Origin: JAENVT01 sp031412355
GTDB taxonomy: Bacteria; Actinomycetota; Acidimicrobiia; Acidimicrobiales; Ilumatobacteraceae
NCBI GenBank assembly: GCA_031412355.1
Contig: JANOCR010000359.1
Span: 1 to 6,890 of the forward strand
Direction of reading: 5' to 3'
DNA length: 6,890 nucleotides
The position numbers were made by a program, and so were the translations under genes. Positions 1 through 6,656 of the stretch are shown here, piece after piece (the stretch's first letter is position 1; each line of letters starts with the position of its first letter). Under the pieces are notes generated by a model, which worked only from the letters and a program-made list of their open reading frames with translations, made no database searches and had not been told where the DNA came from.

Positions 1-1692
1 CACATCGAGTTCTGCGCTGAGCTGGTCGAGCCCCATCGCGCCCATGTCCAGCGCGACCCGGTGAAAGCGCTTGAGATCAAACTTCGCACCGAGTCGCTTC
101 TGGGCGCGCTCCCAGCCTTGCAGCCACACACGTTCACCGACCTTGTTGGAGATGGCCTGACCGGGCAAGCCCAGGTAACGGTCGACTTCTGAAGCAAGGT
201 ACTCGGCGGGATAGCCGGTGCGCTGGAGCAGGAACGGAAGGCCCAATTCCGACCTCCATCGTTCGCCCGGGTGGAACGGTTGATCAGCCGGAATCTGCAT
301 CTCGCAGTGCAGCCCGATGTCGACTATCACGCGCGCCGCACGCAGCGCTTGGCCGGCCAACCAGCCGAGCTCGTAGACCGGGTCGTCGAGATACCCGAGC
401 TCGTGCATCAGCCGCTCGGCGTACAGCGCCCAGCCTTCGCCGTGGCCCGAGATCGATACGCCGAGCCGCTGAAACCGTGTCAGCGAATCGGCCTGGAACA
501 TCATCTGGGCGAGCTGCAAGTGGTGGCCCGGGACGCTCTCGTGATACTCGGTCGACAGTGCCTCCCACAACGGAAAGTGATCCTTGCCGGAGACGGGATG
601 CCAGATCCGGCCGGGACGGCTGAAGTCTTCGCTAGGTGGTGTGTAGTAGGTGGCTTCCGAACTGCCCGCAGGAGCGGCCATTGCCTGGCACCGGCGCAGC
701 GGCTCGGCGATCTCGAAGTAATCGCCGTCGAGATCATCGATGGTGCGATCGATCACGTCCTGACTCCAGGCGAGGAACTTGTCGGCACCCTCGACGACGT
801 ATCGCGGATCGTTTCTCAACTGCTCGATGCATTCGTCGCGCGATGCACCGGGCAGGATCCGCTCGACCAACGCCGACATCCGAGCTTCGATGTTGTTGAG
901 CTCTTCCCAGCCCCACTGGTAGGTCTCGTCGAGGTCGAGGTCCGTTCCGTTGTGGTAGCGAACAAGCAGTCGATACCGATCGCGGCCGACCGGGTCGTGT
1001 GGCGTCGCAATGGCGCCATAGTCGTTTCGCAACCAAGTGCCGAACTCTATGAACGCCGCACCGGCTCGGCTGGCCTCGACCGTCAGATCCATCGATTCGC
1101 ACTCGGTGGCCAAACCGGCGAAGTAGCCATCGGAGCCACCCCAGACCTCGCATTGACCGGCGCACGCCAATGCCTGGCGCCGCGCCGCGACCTGACCCTT
1201 GTCGGCCGCATACACGAAGCTGGCACGCAGACTGTCGAGGGCGGCCGGTACCGCCAACAGCCGCGCCCGCACGTTCCTCCACTCCTCGGGGGACTCGCGA
1301 GGCATGAAGTCGAAGATTTCGCGCACGTATTCGTGATGGCCGTTCAAGACGCTGAGCCACCGGTGGTACTCGCCCGATTCGATGAGGTCGTGCTCGGCCT
1401 GCACCCGCTCGCGCATGACCTCGACGGCGATACGGTCGCCGCGCTGGCACGGCTCGATCTGCGAAAGGGCGCGCATGGTGGTGCGCTGCAGGTCGAGTCG
1501 GGCTGCCCAACCTTCCGGCGAGTAGTCGGTGATCTCGTCGTCGTGGCCGGGAACGCCCCAGAAAGATGCGAGCATGGGGTCGAGCGCCGCGCTCGACACG
1601 ATGTACTGGTCCGACAGCTCGAAGATGCCAGGCGACTCGCGTCCGCCCAGCCCTGACCCGTCCAGCGTCACGTCTGACCCAGCATCCAGCAT
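1..1692 (-). CDS. DUF885 family protein, probable zincin-type metallopeptidase (3' end outside window)
   Basis: The minus strand reads open from about 1800 to base 1 and matches the DUF885 family throughout. Numbered from ATG 1692, an N-terminal GVPGHDDEITDYSPEGW block lies near residues 44-60, a YHESVPGHHLQ motif near 383-393 and a GHGEGWALYAERLMHELGY block near 416-434. A YLGLPGQAISNKVGE segment near the end is also typical. The His-Glu...Gly-His-His motif with a Glu about 35 residues later resembles a zinc-metallopeptidase site; that function is inference, and the substrate is unknown. There is no signal peptide or membrane segment, so it is probably cytoplasmic. At 564 codons it is close to the family's full length; only the last few codons and the stop are missing. 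Start is uncertain: ATG 1692 (AAGGGG five bases upstream) fits the family N-terminus best, while ATG 1800 would add 36 residues without family character and run through a palindrome. GTG 1671 is also possible. It is divergent from the permease gene. Confidence 0.85.
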   Translation of the reverse strand, partial: MLDAGSDVTLDGSGLGGRESPGIFELSDQYIVSSAALDPMLASFWGVPGHDDEITDYSPEGWAARLDLQRTTMRALSQIEPCQRGDRIAVEVMRERVQAEHDLIESGEYHRWLSVLNGHHEYVREIFDFMPRESPEEWRNVRARLLAVPAALDSLRASFVYAADKGQVAARRQALACAGQCEVWGGSDGYFAGLATECESMDLTVEASRAGAAFIEFGTWLRNDYGAIATPHDPVGRDRYRLLVRYHNGTDLDLDETYQWGWEELNNIEARMSALVERILPGASRDECIEQLRNDPRYVVEGADKFLAWSQDVIDRTIDDLDGDYFEIAEPLRRCQAMAAPAGSSEATYYTPPSEDFSRPGRIWHPVSGKDHFPLWEALSTEYHESVPGHHLQLAQMMFQADSLTRFQRLGVSISGHGEGWALYAERLMHELGYLDDPVYELGWLAGQALRAARVIVDIGLHCEMQIPADQPFHPGERWRSELGLPFLLQRTGYPAEYLASEVDRYLGLPGQAISNKVGERVWLQGWERAQKRLGAKFDLKRFHRVALDMGAMGLDQLSAELDV

Positions 1693-1775
1693 CCGCACCC
1701 CTTGCTCGACTGATTCTCGCAGGCTCGGCGGTGACACCGCAATCGGCAAAAGGTGCCGGTGACCGGTTGCGCGGA

Positions 1776-1791
1776 ACGTACTTGAGTACGT
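1776..1791. promoter_or_regulatory. Palindrome, candidate operator 1
   Basis: ACGTACT-TG-AGTACGT is a perfect inverted repeat with 7-base arms and a 2-base centre, in the divergent region between the DUF885 gene and the permease gene. It ends exactly where a second palindrome begins. Its size and position suit a dimeric repressor site (TetR, GntR or MarR type), but no regulator gene is in the window, so the binding protein is unknown. If the DUF885 gene really starts at 1800, this site would overlap its first codons. Confidence 0.5.
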
Positions 1792-1809
1792 GCTAGACAT
1801 CGGTCTAGC
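1792..1809. promoter_or_regulatory. Palindrome, candidate operator 2
   Basis: GCTAGAC-ATCG-GTCTAGC is a perfect inverted repeat with 7-base arms and a 4-base centre, directly abutting the 1776-1791 palindrome. The two have unrelated arm sequences, so they are not two copies of one operator; they could serve two regulators, or one could be part of a promoter. It lies 46 bases upstream of the permease start codon. A weaker dyad, CCGGT-G-ACCGG, lies nearby at 1756-1766. Confidence 0.5.
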
Positions 1810-1837
1810 TCGAAGTGTGGCGGGGGCCGCACCGGGC

Positions 1838-1854
1838 CAGAACTGGGGGTTCTG
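1838..1854 (+). promoter_or_regulatory. Small hairpin presenting the permease ribosome binding site
   Basis: CAGAAC-TGGGG-GTTCTG forms a 6-bp stem with a 5-base loop. The G-run at 1845-1849, the only Shine-Dalgarno-like sequence for the permease, lies in the loop and first base of the 3' arm, and the hairpin ends one base before ATG 1856. The G-run with its 6-base spacing is what decides the ATG 1856 start over the upstream in-frame GTG at 1790. A regulatory role for the hairpin is inference. Confidence 0.45.
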
Positions 1855-1855
1855 T

Positions 1856-3523
1856 ATGACTACGGTCGATTCGGATCGCGAAGACCTACATGGGATGGGG
1901 TACGCGCAGGAGTTGAACCGAAAGCTCGGATGGTTCAGCAACTTCGCGATCAGCTTCTCGATCATCTCCATTCTTGCGGGCGGCATGACGGCGTTCTGGT
2001 TGGGAATGGTCACGGGTGGCCCACGGGTCATCACGCTCGGATGGATCATCGTCGGCTTCTTCGCCTTGCTCGTCGGTATGGCGATGGGTGAGATCTGCTC
2101 CGCCTACCCCACGGCGGGCGGCTTGTACTACTGGTCGGCCAAGCTTGCGAAGCGAAACGGTGCGAGGTGGTCGTGGTTCACGGGCTGGTTCAATCTGCTC
2201 GGCCAGATCGGCGTGATCGCCAGCGTCGACTACGCATTGGCAGTGTTCATCGGCTACTTCATCCGAATGTTCGACGACGGCTTCAAGCTGACGGTGACAT
2301 CGGTGTTCGTAATCTTCCTACTGGTGCTCATTGCTCACGGCCTGCTGAACACGTTCGGCGTTCAGGTTGTGAAGGTTCTCGGCGATATCAGCGTCTGGTG
2401 GCACGTGACCGGCGTCGTCGTGATCGCCGCAGTGCTGTTCATTGCGCCCACCAACAAGCGCGGCATCGGCGGGGCCTTCGACGGAGCGGAGGACTTCGAT
2501 GGCTTTCTCCTGTGGGGTCTGACCGGTTGGAGAGGCGGCGTGTTCATCAGCCTGTATCTGTTCGCTCTGGGACTTCTCCTTGCCCAGTACACCATCACCG
2601 GCTTCGACGCGTCCGCCCACGTGAGTGAGGAAACGGTGGGGGCTCGCACTGAGGCTCCGAAGGCCATTGTCCGGTCGATCTACGTCTCGGCCATCGCTGC
2701 CGTGGTGTTGAACTTGTCGATGATCGCGGCGCTGCCCAAGAAAGGCGATACAGCTTACGTAGACATTGCCTTCGGGAACGCCCAAGACCCCTTCCTAATC
2801 AACGCTGCGCCCCGCCTGATCTCCAGTTCTGTCGGCACTGGAACAGCCAAGCTTCTGGTGTTCATCTGCATCGTCGGCCAGTTCTTCTGTGGCATGGCGT
2901 CGGTCACGGCCAACAGTCGGATGATCTACGCGTTCAGCCGCGACGGTGCGCTGCCCGGCTCGAGGTTCTGGCACAAGATCAATCCCAAGACGCGCACCCC
3001 AACGAACTCGATCTGGCTCGGCGTCGTGCTCGCGGCGATCGTGGGGTCAAGTTCGCTGTACGTGGCGGGCACGGGTGCCGGCCGGTACTCGACCGCGTTC
3101 TTCGCAATGACGGGTATCTGTGTGATCGGTCTTTACATCGCGTACGCGATCCCCATCTACCTTCGGTTGACCAATCCCGATTTCCAGCCCGGACCGTGGA
3201 ACCTCAAAGGCCGCCACAAGGTGGTGGGCTGGACAGCACTCGTCTGGATCGGGTTCATCACGTTGCTCTTCTTTGCACCGTTGTTCTGGCCGATTTGGCC
3301 GATCTCTGGAAGCGGCAACGAGATCAAGGAATACGCATTCGAGGGAAGCACGTACTTCAGACAGAACAACTTCAACTTCACCGGGCCGTTGATCCTGTTG
3401 TCGGCGTTCGCGTTCTGGCTCTACTGGCGGCTCAGTGCACGCAAGTGGTTCACCGGTCCGCGAGTGCAGGGCACCAAGGAAGAGTTGCTGGCCATCGAGC
3501 GGGAGCTCGACGCACTCGGCTGA
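1856..3523 (+). CDS. APC-superfamily amino acid/amine permease
   Basis: A 555-residue inner-membrane transporter of the amino acid-polyamine-organocation superfamily, probably proton-coupled uptake. It looks most like the amino acid/choline (GABA permease, Uga4-like) branch. About twelve hydrophobic segments are visible, beginning near residues 29-50, 57-80 and 108-135. Family marks include LGWFSNFAISFSIISIL in the first helix (24-40), the conserved GEICSAYPTAGGLYYW after the second (78-93), TGFDASAHVSEET (248-260) with the following APKAI, and SRMIYAFSRDGALPGS (354-369). The C-terminal tail is a short charged cytoplasmic helix. The chosen ATG has a G-rich ribosome binding site and starts the usual hydrophilic N-terminus; the in-frame GTG at 1790 would add 22 residues unlike the family and run through palindrome 2. 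It is divergent from the DUF885 gene and convergent with the downstream kinase. The substrate cannot be read from sequence; GABA, choline/ethanolamine or another amine or amino acid are all possible. Confidence 0.9.
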   Translation: MTTVDSDREDLHGMGYAQELNRKLGWFSNFAISFSIISILAGGMTAFWLGMVTGGPRVITLGWIIVGFFALLVGMAMGEICSAYPTAGGLYYWSAKLAKRNGARWSWFTGWFNLLGQIGVIASVDYALAVFIGYFIRMFDDGFKLTVTSVFVIFLLVLIAHGLLNTFGVQVVKVLGDISVWWHVTGVVVIAAVLFIAPTNKRGIGGAFDGAEDFDGFLLWGLTGWRGGVFISLYLFALGLLLAQYTITGFDASAHVSEETVGARTEAPKAIVRSIYVSAIAAVVLNLSMIAALPKKGDTAYVDIAFGNAQDPFLINAAPRLISSSVGTGTAKLLVFICIVGQFFCGMASVTANSRMIYAFSRDGALPGSRFWHKINPKTRTPTNSIWLGVVLAAIVGSSSLYVAGTGAGRYSTAFFAMTGICVIGLYIAYAIPIYLRLTNPDFQPGPWNLKGRHKVVGWTALVWIGFITLLFFAPLFWPIWPISGSGNEIKEYAFEGSTYFRQNNFNFTGPLILLSAFAFWLYWRLSARKWFTGPRVQGTKEELLAIERELDALG

Positions 3524-3542
3524 CGGTCGCTGATCTTGCAAG

Positions 3543-3578
3543 GAGATGGGGTCGTTCCGGGGGGGACGACCCCATCTC
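3543..3578. terminator. Strong hairpin between convergent genes, probable bidirectional terminator
   Basis: GAGATGGGGTCGT (3543-3555) and ACGACCCCATCTC (3566-3578) are perfect 13-base complementary arms around a 10-base loop containing a run of seven G. It starts 20 bases after the permease stop and ends 6 bases before the stop of the convergent kinase gene, the usual place for a shared terminator. No T-run follows on either strand, so it is not a classic intrinsic terminator; high-GC actinobacteria often have such tail-less hairpins. Confidence 0.75.
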
Positions 3579-3584
3579 GCGTCG

Positions 3585-4496
3585 TCACTCGATCGGGTTC
3601 GCCGCGTCGGCGAGCCAATCCTCGAACTGTGGCCGGCTGGCCAGGCGCTCGCAGTTGCCAAGACGTTCGTTGGCGTACGACACGAAGTCGGTGTCGAGTG
3701 AGCTGATGGCTTGTTGAACCACCGCCCACATCCCCTCGCGGAACTCGCTCATCATCTTCATCAGTTGCAGCCGAGCCCATGACGACTTGGTGACCTGTCC
3801 GAAGTACAGCGTGAGTAGCCGTTCTTCGGCATCGTGCGTCAGCTCGCTGTTGACGCTGAGATTGCCGAGGTCGAAGAAGACGTCGTTCATGCCCGCGTAC
3901 TCGAAGTCGAGCAGCCACACGCGGTCCTCGGCGAACAGAACGTTGCCCGGTAGCAGGTCGTTGTGGCACGGCACGGTGGGCATGGGGGAACGGGCGAACG
4001 CCGCTTCTATTCGTCTGCTTTGCTGGTGCAGGCGTTCGTAGGCAGGCGGGGCCATCACCCCGTATGCAGAAGCATCGCGCGCGTGCCATTCCACGATTCG
4101 ATGGATCGGGAACGCGCCACCGAGCGGGCCGCTGTCGTGGAACCGATGGATCAGGTCGACGACGTCGTCGAGTCGCTCGACGAACGGCGTGGGTTCGAGA
4201 TGATGCCCGGTGACGAGTTCGGTGACCAACGTGCCCACCATCTCCAGCATGCCCAAAACGGCGGGTCCGATGCCGAGGTCGGCTGCCCGACGCGCTGCCT
4301 CGGCCTCGTAGGCGCGATCGATGCCGAGCAATGAGGTGCGCTCGCCGGGGATGCGTATCACGTACTCGCCGCGATCAGTCGACGCCACGAAGTTGCGGTT
4401 CGTGATACCGCCGCTGAGAGGCCGGATGTGAATGGGTTGATCGGAGAACAAACTGCTCTCGCGCACGAGCCGTTCGACGTCTGCCCTCTCGTTCAC
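3585..4496 (-). CDS. Choline/ethanolamine kinase-like phosphotransferase (APH/LicA-type fold)
   Basis: A 303-residue cytoplasmic kinase that would transfer phosphate from ATP to a small alcohol or amino alcohol. The N-lobe carries a GGITNRNF nucleotide loop (29-36), VIRIPGE (46-52) and IDRAYEAEAAR (59-69), whose Glu65 is the likely helix C residue. The C-lobe has HNDLLPGN (178-185) with catalytic Asp180 and LLDFEYAGMNDVFFDLGNL (195-213) with metal-binding Asp197. The DFEYAGMND wording and the RIPG segment, where aminoglycoside kinases have other sequence, are typical of LicA/choline-ethanolamine kinases rather than antibiotic-resistance enzymes. Length is normal. The start is GTG 4496 with no Shine-Dalgarno sequence; a -10-like TACACC lies 6 bases upstream, so the message may be leaderless. 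It is convergent with the permease and divergent, 32 bases away, from the FGGY kinase. The true substrate is unknown; ethanolamine, choline or a related amino alcohol is the best guess. I am sure of the fold and less sure of the substrate. Confidence 0.85.
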   Translation of the reverse strand: MNERADVERLVRESSLFSDQPIHIRPLSGGITNRNFVASTDRGEYVIRIPGERTSLLGIDRAYEAEAARRAADLGIGPAVLGMLEMVGTLVTELVTGHHLEPTPFVERLDDVVDLIHRFHDSGPLGGAFPIHRIVEWHARDASAYGVMAPPAYERLHQQSRRIEAAFARSPMPTVPCHNDLLPGNVLFAEDRVWLLDFEYAGMNDVFFDLGNLSVNSELTHDAEERLLTLYFGQVTKSSWARLQLMKMMSEFREGMWAVVQQAISSLDTDFVSYANERLGNCERLASRPQFEDWLADAANPIE

Positions 4497-4522
4497 AACA
4501 ACGGTGTAGCACGTCGTAACCT
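4492..4522 (+). promoter_or_regulatory. Candidate promoter for the FGGY kinase gene
   Basis: TAACCT at 4517-4522 fits the actinobacterial -10 pattern TAnnnT and ends 6 bases before the GTG start at 4529, the arrangement seen in leaderless transcripts. A TTCACA at 4492-4497 (one mismatch from TTGACA) lies 19 bases upstream and overlaps the first codon of the divergent kinase gene. No Shine-Dalgarno sequence precedes the GTG, which supports leaderless initiation. Confidence 0.5.
4503..4508 (-). promoter_or_regulatory. Candidate -10 element for the choline-kinase-like gene
   Basis: On the minus strand TACACC ends 6 bases before the GTG start at 4496. It matches the actinobacterial TAnnnT pattern except at the last base. 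With no ribosome binding site present, transcription starting at the GTG itself is plausible. No convincing -35 was found. Confidence 0.35.
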
Positions 4523-4528
4523 CGGCGC

Positions 4529-6028
4529 GTGACGTCTGAATGCGTGTTGGCTATCGACTTGGGCACCGGTGGACCCAAGGTCGCGCTCGTTGCCGTCGAC
4601 GGCACGACGGTGGCGTGGTCGAGCCGGCCCGTGACGACGCGGTTCATCGACGGTGGGGGAGCGGAACAGGATCCTGAGGAGATGTGGACAGCCGTTGTCA
4701 GCGCAACTCGGGCAACGATGGAGGCGGCGCGGCCTGTATCGCCGATCGTGGCGGTTTCCGTGACCAGCCAGTACATGAGCGTTGTCCCCATATCGGCGGA
4801 TGGAAGGCCGACTGGACCCTGCGTCTTGTGGATGGACACACGCGGCGCCGAACACAACTTGTCGCTGCTCACCGAAGAGTCGTTTGCGTTGTTCACCGAG
4901 CGGCACGGCTTGATCCCGCTTCCTAGCGGCGGCGACAACATCGCCCACATTCATGCGTTGAGAACGTTTCATCCTGAGGCGTACAACGCTGCGGTCGCGC
5001 TGGTCGAACCGATGGACTACATCAATGCCCGTCTGACCGGTCGGGTGGCAGCGACGCAGTCGACCATGTTCGGGCAGTTGGTGTGCGACAACCGCACCTG
5101 GGGGGCCACGGAGTACGACTCCGATCTTGTCGCAGCGACACGGCTCGACCCGGCCAAGCTGCCAGCCCTGCTCCCCATGAACGGAGTCGTCGGCGTCGTG
5201 ACAACCGCTGTGGCCGCTGAGCTAGGGATCGCCGAGGGGACTCCGGTGACCACCGGAACGATCGACTCGATCACGTCGGCGATCGGCACCGGGGCACTCA
5301 CATCGCGCGATGTGTCGGTCATCGTCGGTACCACATCGGTGATGGTCAGCCACATCGACGAACACCGCTGCGATCTACTCGCAGGCATCCTCGCGGTGCC
5401 CAGCCCGTTGAACGGGATGTACTACGTGATGGCCGAGAACGGTGTCGGTGGACGGGCGCTGGAGTGGGCGATGCGCCTGTTCGGATACGGTGACGACTTC
5501 GCCGCCGCCTTCGTCGACGCGGCCGCAGTCGACGTCGGCGCCCAGGGCGTGGAGTTCATGCCCTGGCTGCACGGGTCGATTGCGCCGCAGCCGAGCGACG
5601 ACGTTCGCGGCGCGTTCACCGGTCTAGCGCTGCATCACGATCGCCGTCAGATGGTGCGTGCCGTGTTGGAGGGTGTCGCCGTCAACATGGCCTGGTTGCG
5701 ACCCGCGGTCGAGACGTTCGTCGGCAACGAGTTCGAGTTCGTTCGGTTCGGCGGCGGCGGCGCGCAGAGCGACTTGTGGTCACAGATGCTGGCCGACGCC
5801 GTCGACCGTCCGGTTCACCAGTTGCAGGAGCCGCGAGCCGCAAACGCCCGTGGCGCGGCCTTTCTCGCTCTTGCCATTCTCGGCAAGATCGCGATCGACG
5901 ACGTCCCCTCGCTACTGCGCACGCGCACCGTGCTGCAGCCGGATCCCGTGAATCGCGATCACTTCGATCGGGCCCTGCAACGCTTGACCCATCTTCACCG
6001 TGCGCTCGTCGACTTGAACAACTTCTGA
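4529..6028 (+). CDS. FGGY-family carbohydrate kinase (xylulokinase-like)
   Basis: A complete 499-residue cytoplasmic kinase that would phosphorylate a sugar or polyol with ATP. The N-terminal actin-like domain starts with AIDLGTGGPKVA (8-19), the phosphate-binding segment, and continues with VTSQYMSVVPI (78-88) and WMDTRGAEHN (101-110). The second domain has GTIDSITSAIGTG (243-255), where Asp246 is the likely catalytic base, then VGTTSVMVSH (266-275) and the adenine-binding RFGGGGAQSDLWSQM (406-420). Length and domain order are those of xylulokinases and related FGGY enzymes. The start is GTG 4529, chosen because it leads straight into the first beta strand and has a well-placed -10 hexamer. 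The substrate cannot be assigned: the xylulokinase resemblance is general and no pentose isomerase or sugar transporter is nearby. A lyase fragment follows on the same strand after about 35 bases, suggesting a former operon in which this kinase phosphorylated the lyase's substrate or a related compound (inference). Confidence 0.9.
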   Translation: MTSECVLAIDLGTGGPKVALVAVDGTTVAWSSRPVTTRFIDGGGAEQDPEEMWTAVVSATRATMEAARPVSPIVAVSVTSQYMSVVPISADGRPTGPCVLWMDTRGAEHNLSLLTEESFALFTERHGLIPLPSGGDNIAHIHALRTFHPEAYNAAVALVEPMDYINARLTGRVAATQSTMFGQLVCDNRTWGATEYDSDLVAATRLDPAKLPALLPMNGVVGVVTTAVAAELGIAEGTPVTTGTIDSITSAIGTGALTSRDVSVIVGTTSVMVSHIDEHRCDLLAGILAVPSPLNGMYYVMAENGVGGRALEWAMRLFGYGDDFAAAFVDAAAVDVGAQGVEFMPWLHGSIAPQPSDDVRGAFTGLALHHDRRQMVRAVLEGVAVNMAWLRPAVETFVGNEFEFVRFGGGGAQSDLWSQMLADAVDRPVHQLQEPRAANARGAAFLALAILGKIAIDDVPSLLRTRTVLQPDPVNRDHFDRALQRLTHLHRALVDLNNF

Positions 6029-6029
6029 A

Positions 6030-6043
6030 TCGTCGGTCGACGA
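6030..6043. repeat. Short inverted repeat just after the FGGY stop
   Basis: TCGTCG-GT-CGACGA is a perfect dyad with 6-base arms, starting two bases after the FGGY stop codon and ending about 20 bases before lyase homology begins. It may be a small hairpin or simply mark the edge of the rearrangement that removed the lyase N-terminus. At this length in GC-rich DNA it could also be chance. Confidence 0.3.
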
Positions 6044-6063
6044 CACTTGGGTCAACCGAAGCC

Positions 6064-6639
6064 CTGGAAGCGGAGTTGCGTCGCTACCAGTACTTCATGG
6101 CGCCCGATTGGCCCGGCGGGTTGTACACATCGCCCGGCATGAGTGGGTCGCGTTCCGGAGGCATCATCGCCTCTGCGTGGGCAGCAATGGTGTCGCTGGG
6201 CCGCGACGGATACACAAGCATCGCCTCGGACATCTTCCGAACGGCTGCACAACTGCGCGAGATCATCGGCAGCCATCCCGAACTTGCGGTGATCGGCGAT
6301 CCGTTCTTCAATGTCGCGTTCTGCGCTGCCCCTGATGGCGAGGTCGACATCTTCCACGTCAACGACTACCTGGCCCAACACAGTTGGCGCATGAACGGTC
6401 TGCAGCATCCGTCGGCGATCCACTTCTGCATAACCCGACCCAACACAGCACCCGGTGTGATGGATCGCTTTGCCGAGGACCTGCACGGCGCTGTCGCCTA
6501 TGCACGCGAGCGAGTCGGTACGCCACCGAAGTCCGGTGCTGCATACGGGGCAGGTGGAACCAGCGTGCCACGAGACATGGTGCAAGCGGGAATGTCGGGT
6601 TGGCTCGACGCCACCCAGTCCCTACCCCCGCAGCACTAG
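6064..6639 (+). pseudogene. Truncated sphingosine-1-phosphate lyase-like PLP enzyme, C-terminal third only
   Basis: About 190 in-frame codons match the C-terminal region of the sphingosine-1-phosphate lyase branch of group II PLP decarboxylases. These enzymes split sphingosine-1-phosphate into phosphoethanolamine and a fatty aldehyde. Family marks are ELRRYQYF followed by APDWPGGLYTSPGMSGSR, a GGIIASAWAAMVSLGRDGY helix, GDPFFNVAF, and MNGLQHPSAIHFCITRPN; the C-terminal GAAYGAGGTSVPRDMV also fits. Family members have several hundred residues (human about 568), and the PLP-binding lysine in the HKYG motif (Lys353 in human) lies upstream of this segment, so it and most of the cofactor domain are absent. 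Homology begins about 35 bases after the FGGY stop. Upstream, the reading frame continues open into the FGGY gene but has no family similarity. The only in-frame starts nearby, TTG 6076 and ATG 6097, have no ribosome binding site. There are no internal stops or frameshifts, so the loss is recent, or the piece is retained for another role, or it is an assembly artefact. As it stands it cannot be a working lyase. Confidence 0.8.
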
Positions 6640-6656
6640 GACCCATGGGCCGGTCG

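Noticed and set aside
734..1510. A 258-codon minus-strand open frame in a second frame
   Set aside because: Arg-rich out-of-frame shadow of the DUF885 gene on the same strand.
271..1656. A 461-codon open frame on the plus strand
   Set aside because: It is the antisense shadow of the DUF885 gene. Its translation has no family character, whereas the minus-strand frame shows continuous DUF885 motifs; long antisense frames are common in GC-rich DNA.
1790..1855. Longer permease N-terminus from GTG 1790
   Set aside because: It adds 22 residues unlike the family, has no ribosome binding site and runs through a perfect palindrome; ATG 1856 has a well-spaced G-rich site.
3196..3717. A 173-codon plus-strand open frame across the permease end and the convergent spacer
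   Set aside because: It overlaps the permease in another frame, reads through the terminator hairpin and is antisense to the kinase end; no recognisable domain.
3585..4496. Aminoglycoside resistance (APH) gene
   Set aside because: The shared kinase fold is present, but the RIPG and DFEYAGMND wording matches choline/ethanolamine-type kinases, and there is no mobile element or resistance context.
5776..6063. In-frame upstream extension of the lyase fragment, starting inside the FGGY gene
   Set aside because: The translation is Arg/Ser-rich without similarity to lyases, and the same bases encode the conserved FGGY C-terminus in another frame.
6642..6649. Palindrome CCCATGGG after the lyase fragment
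   Set aside because: Only 8 bases with no extension; expected by chance in GC-rich DNA.
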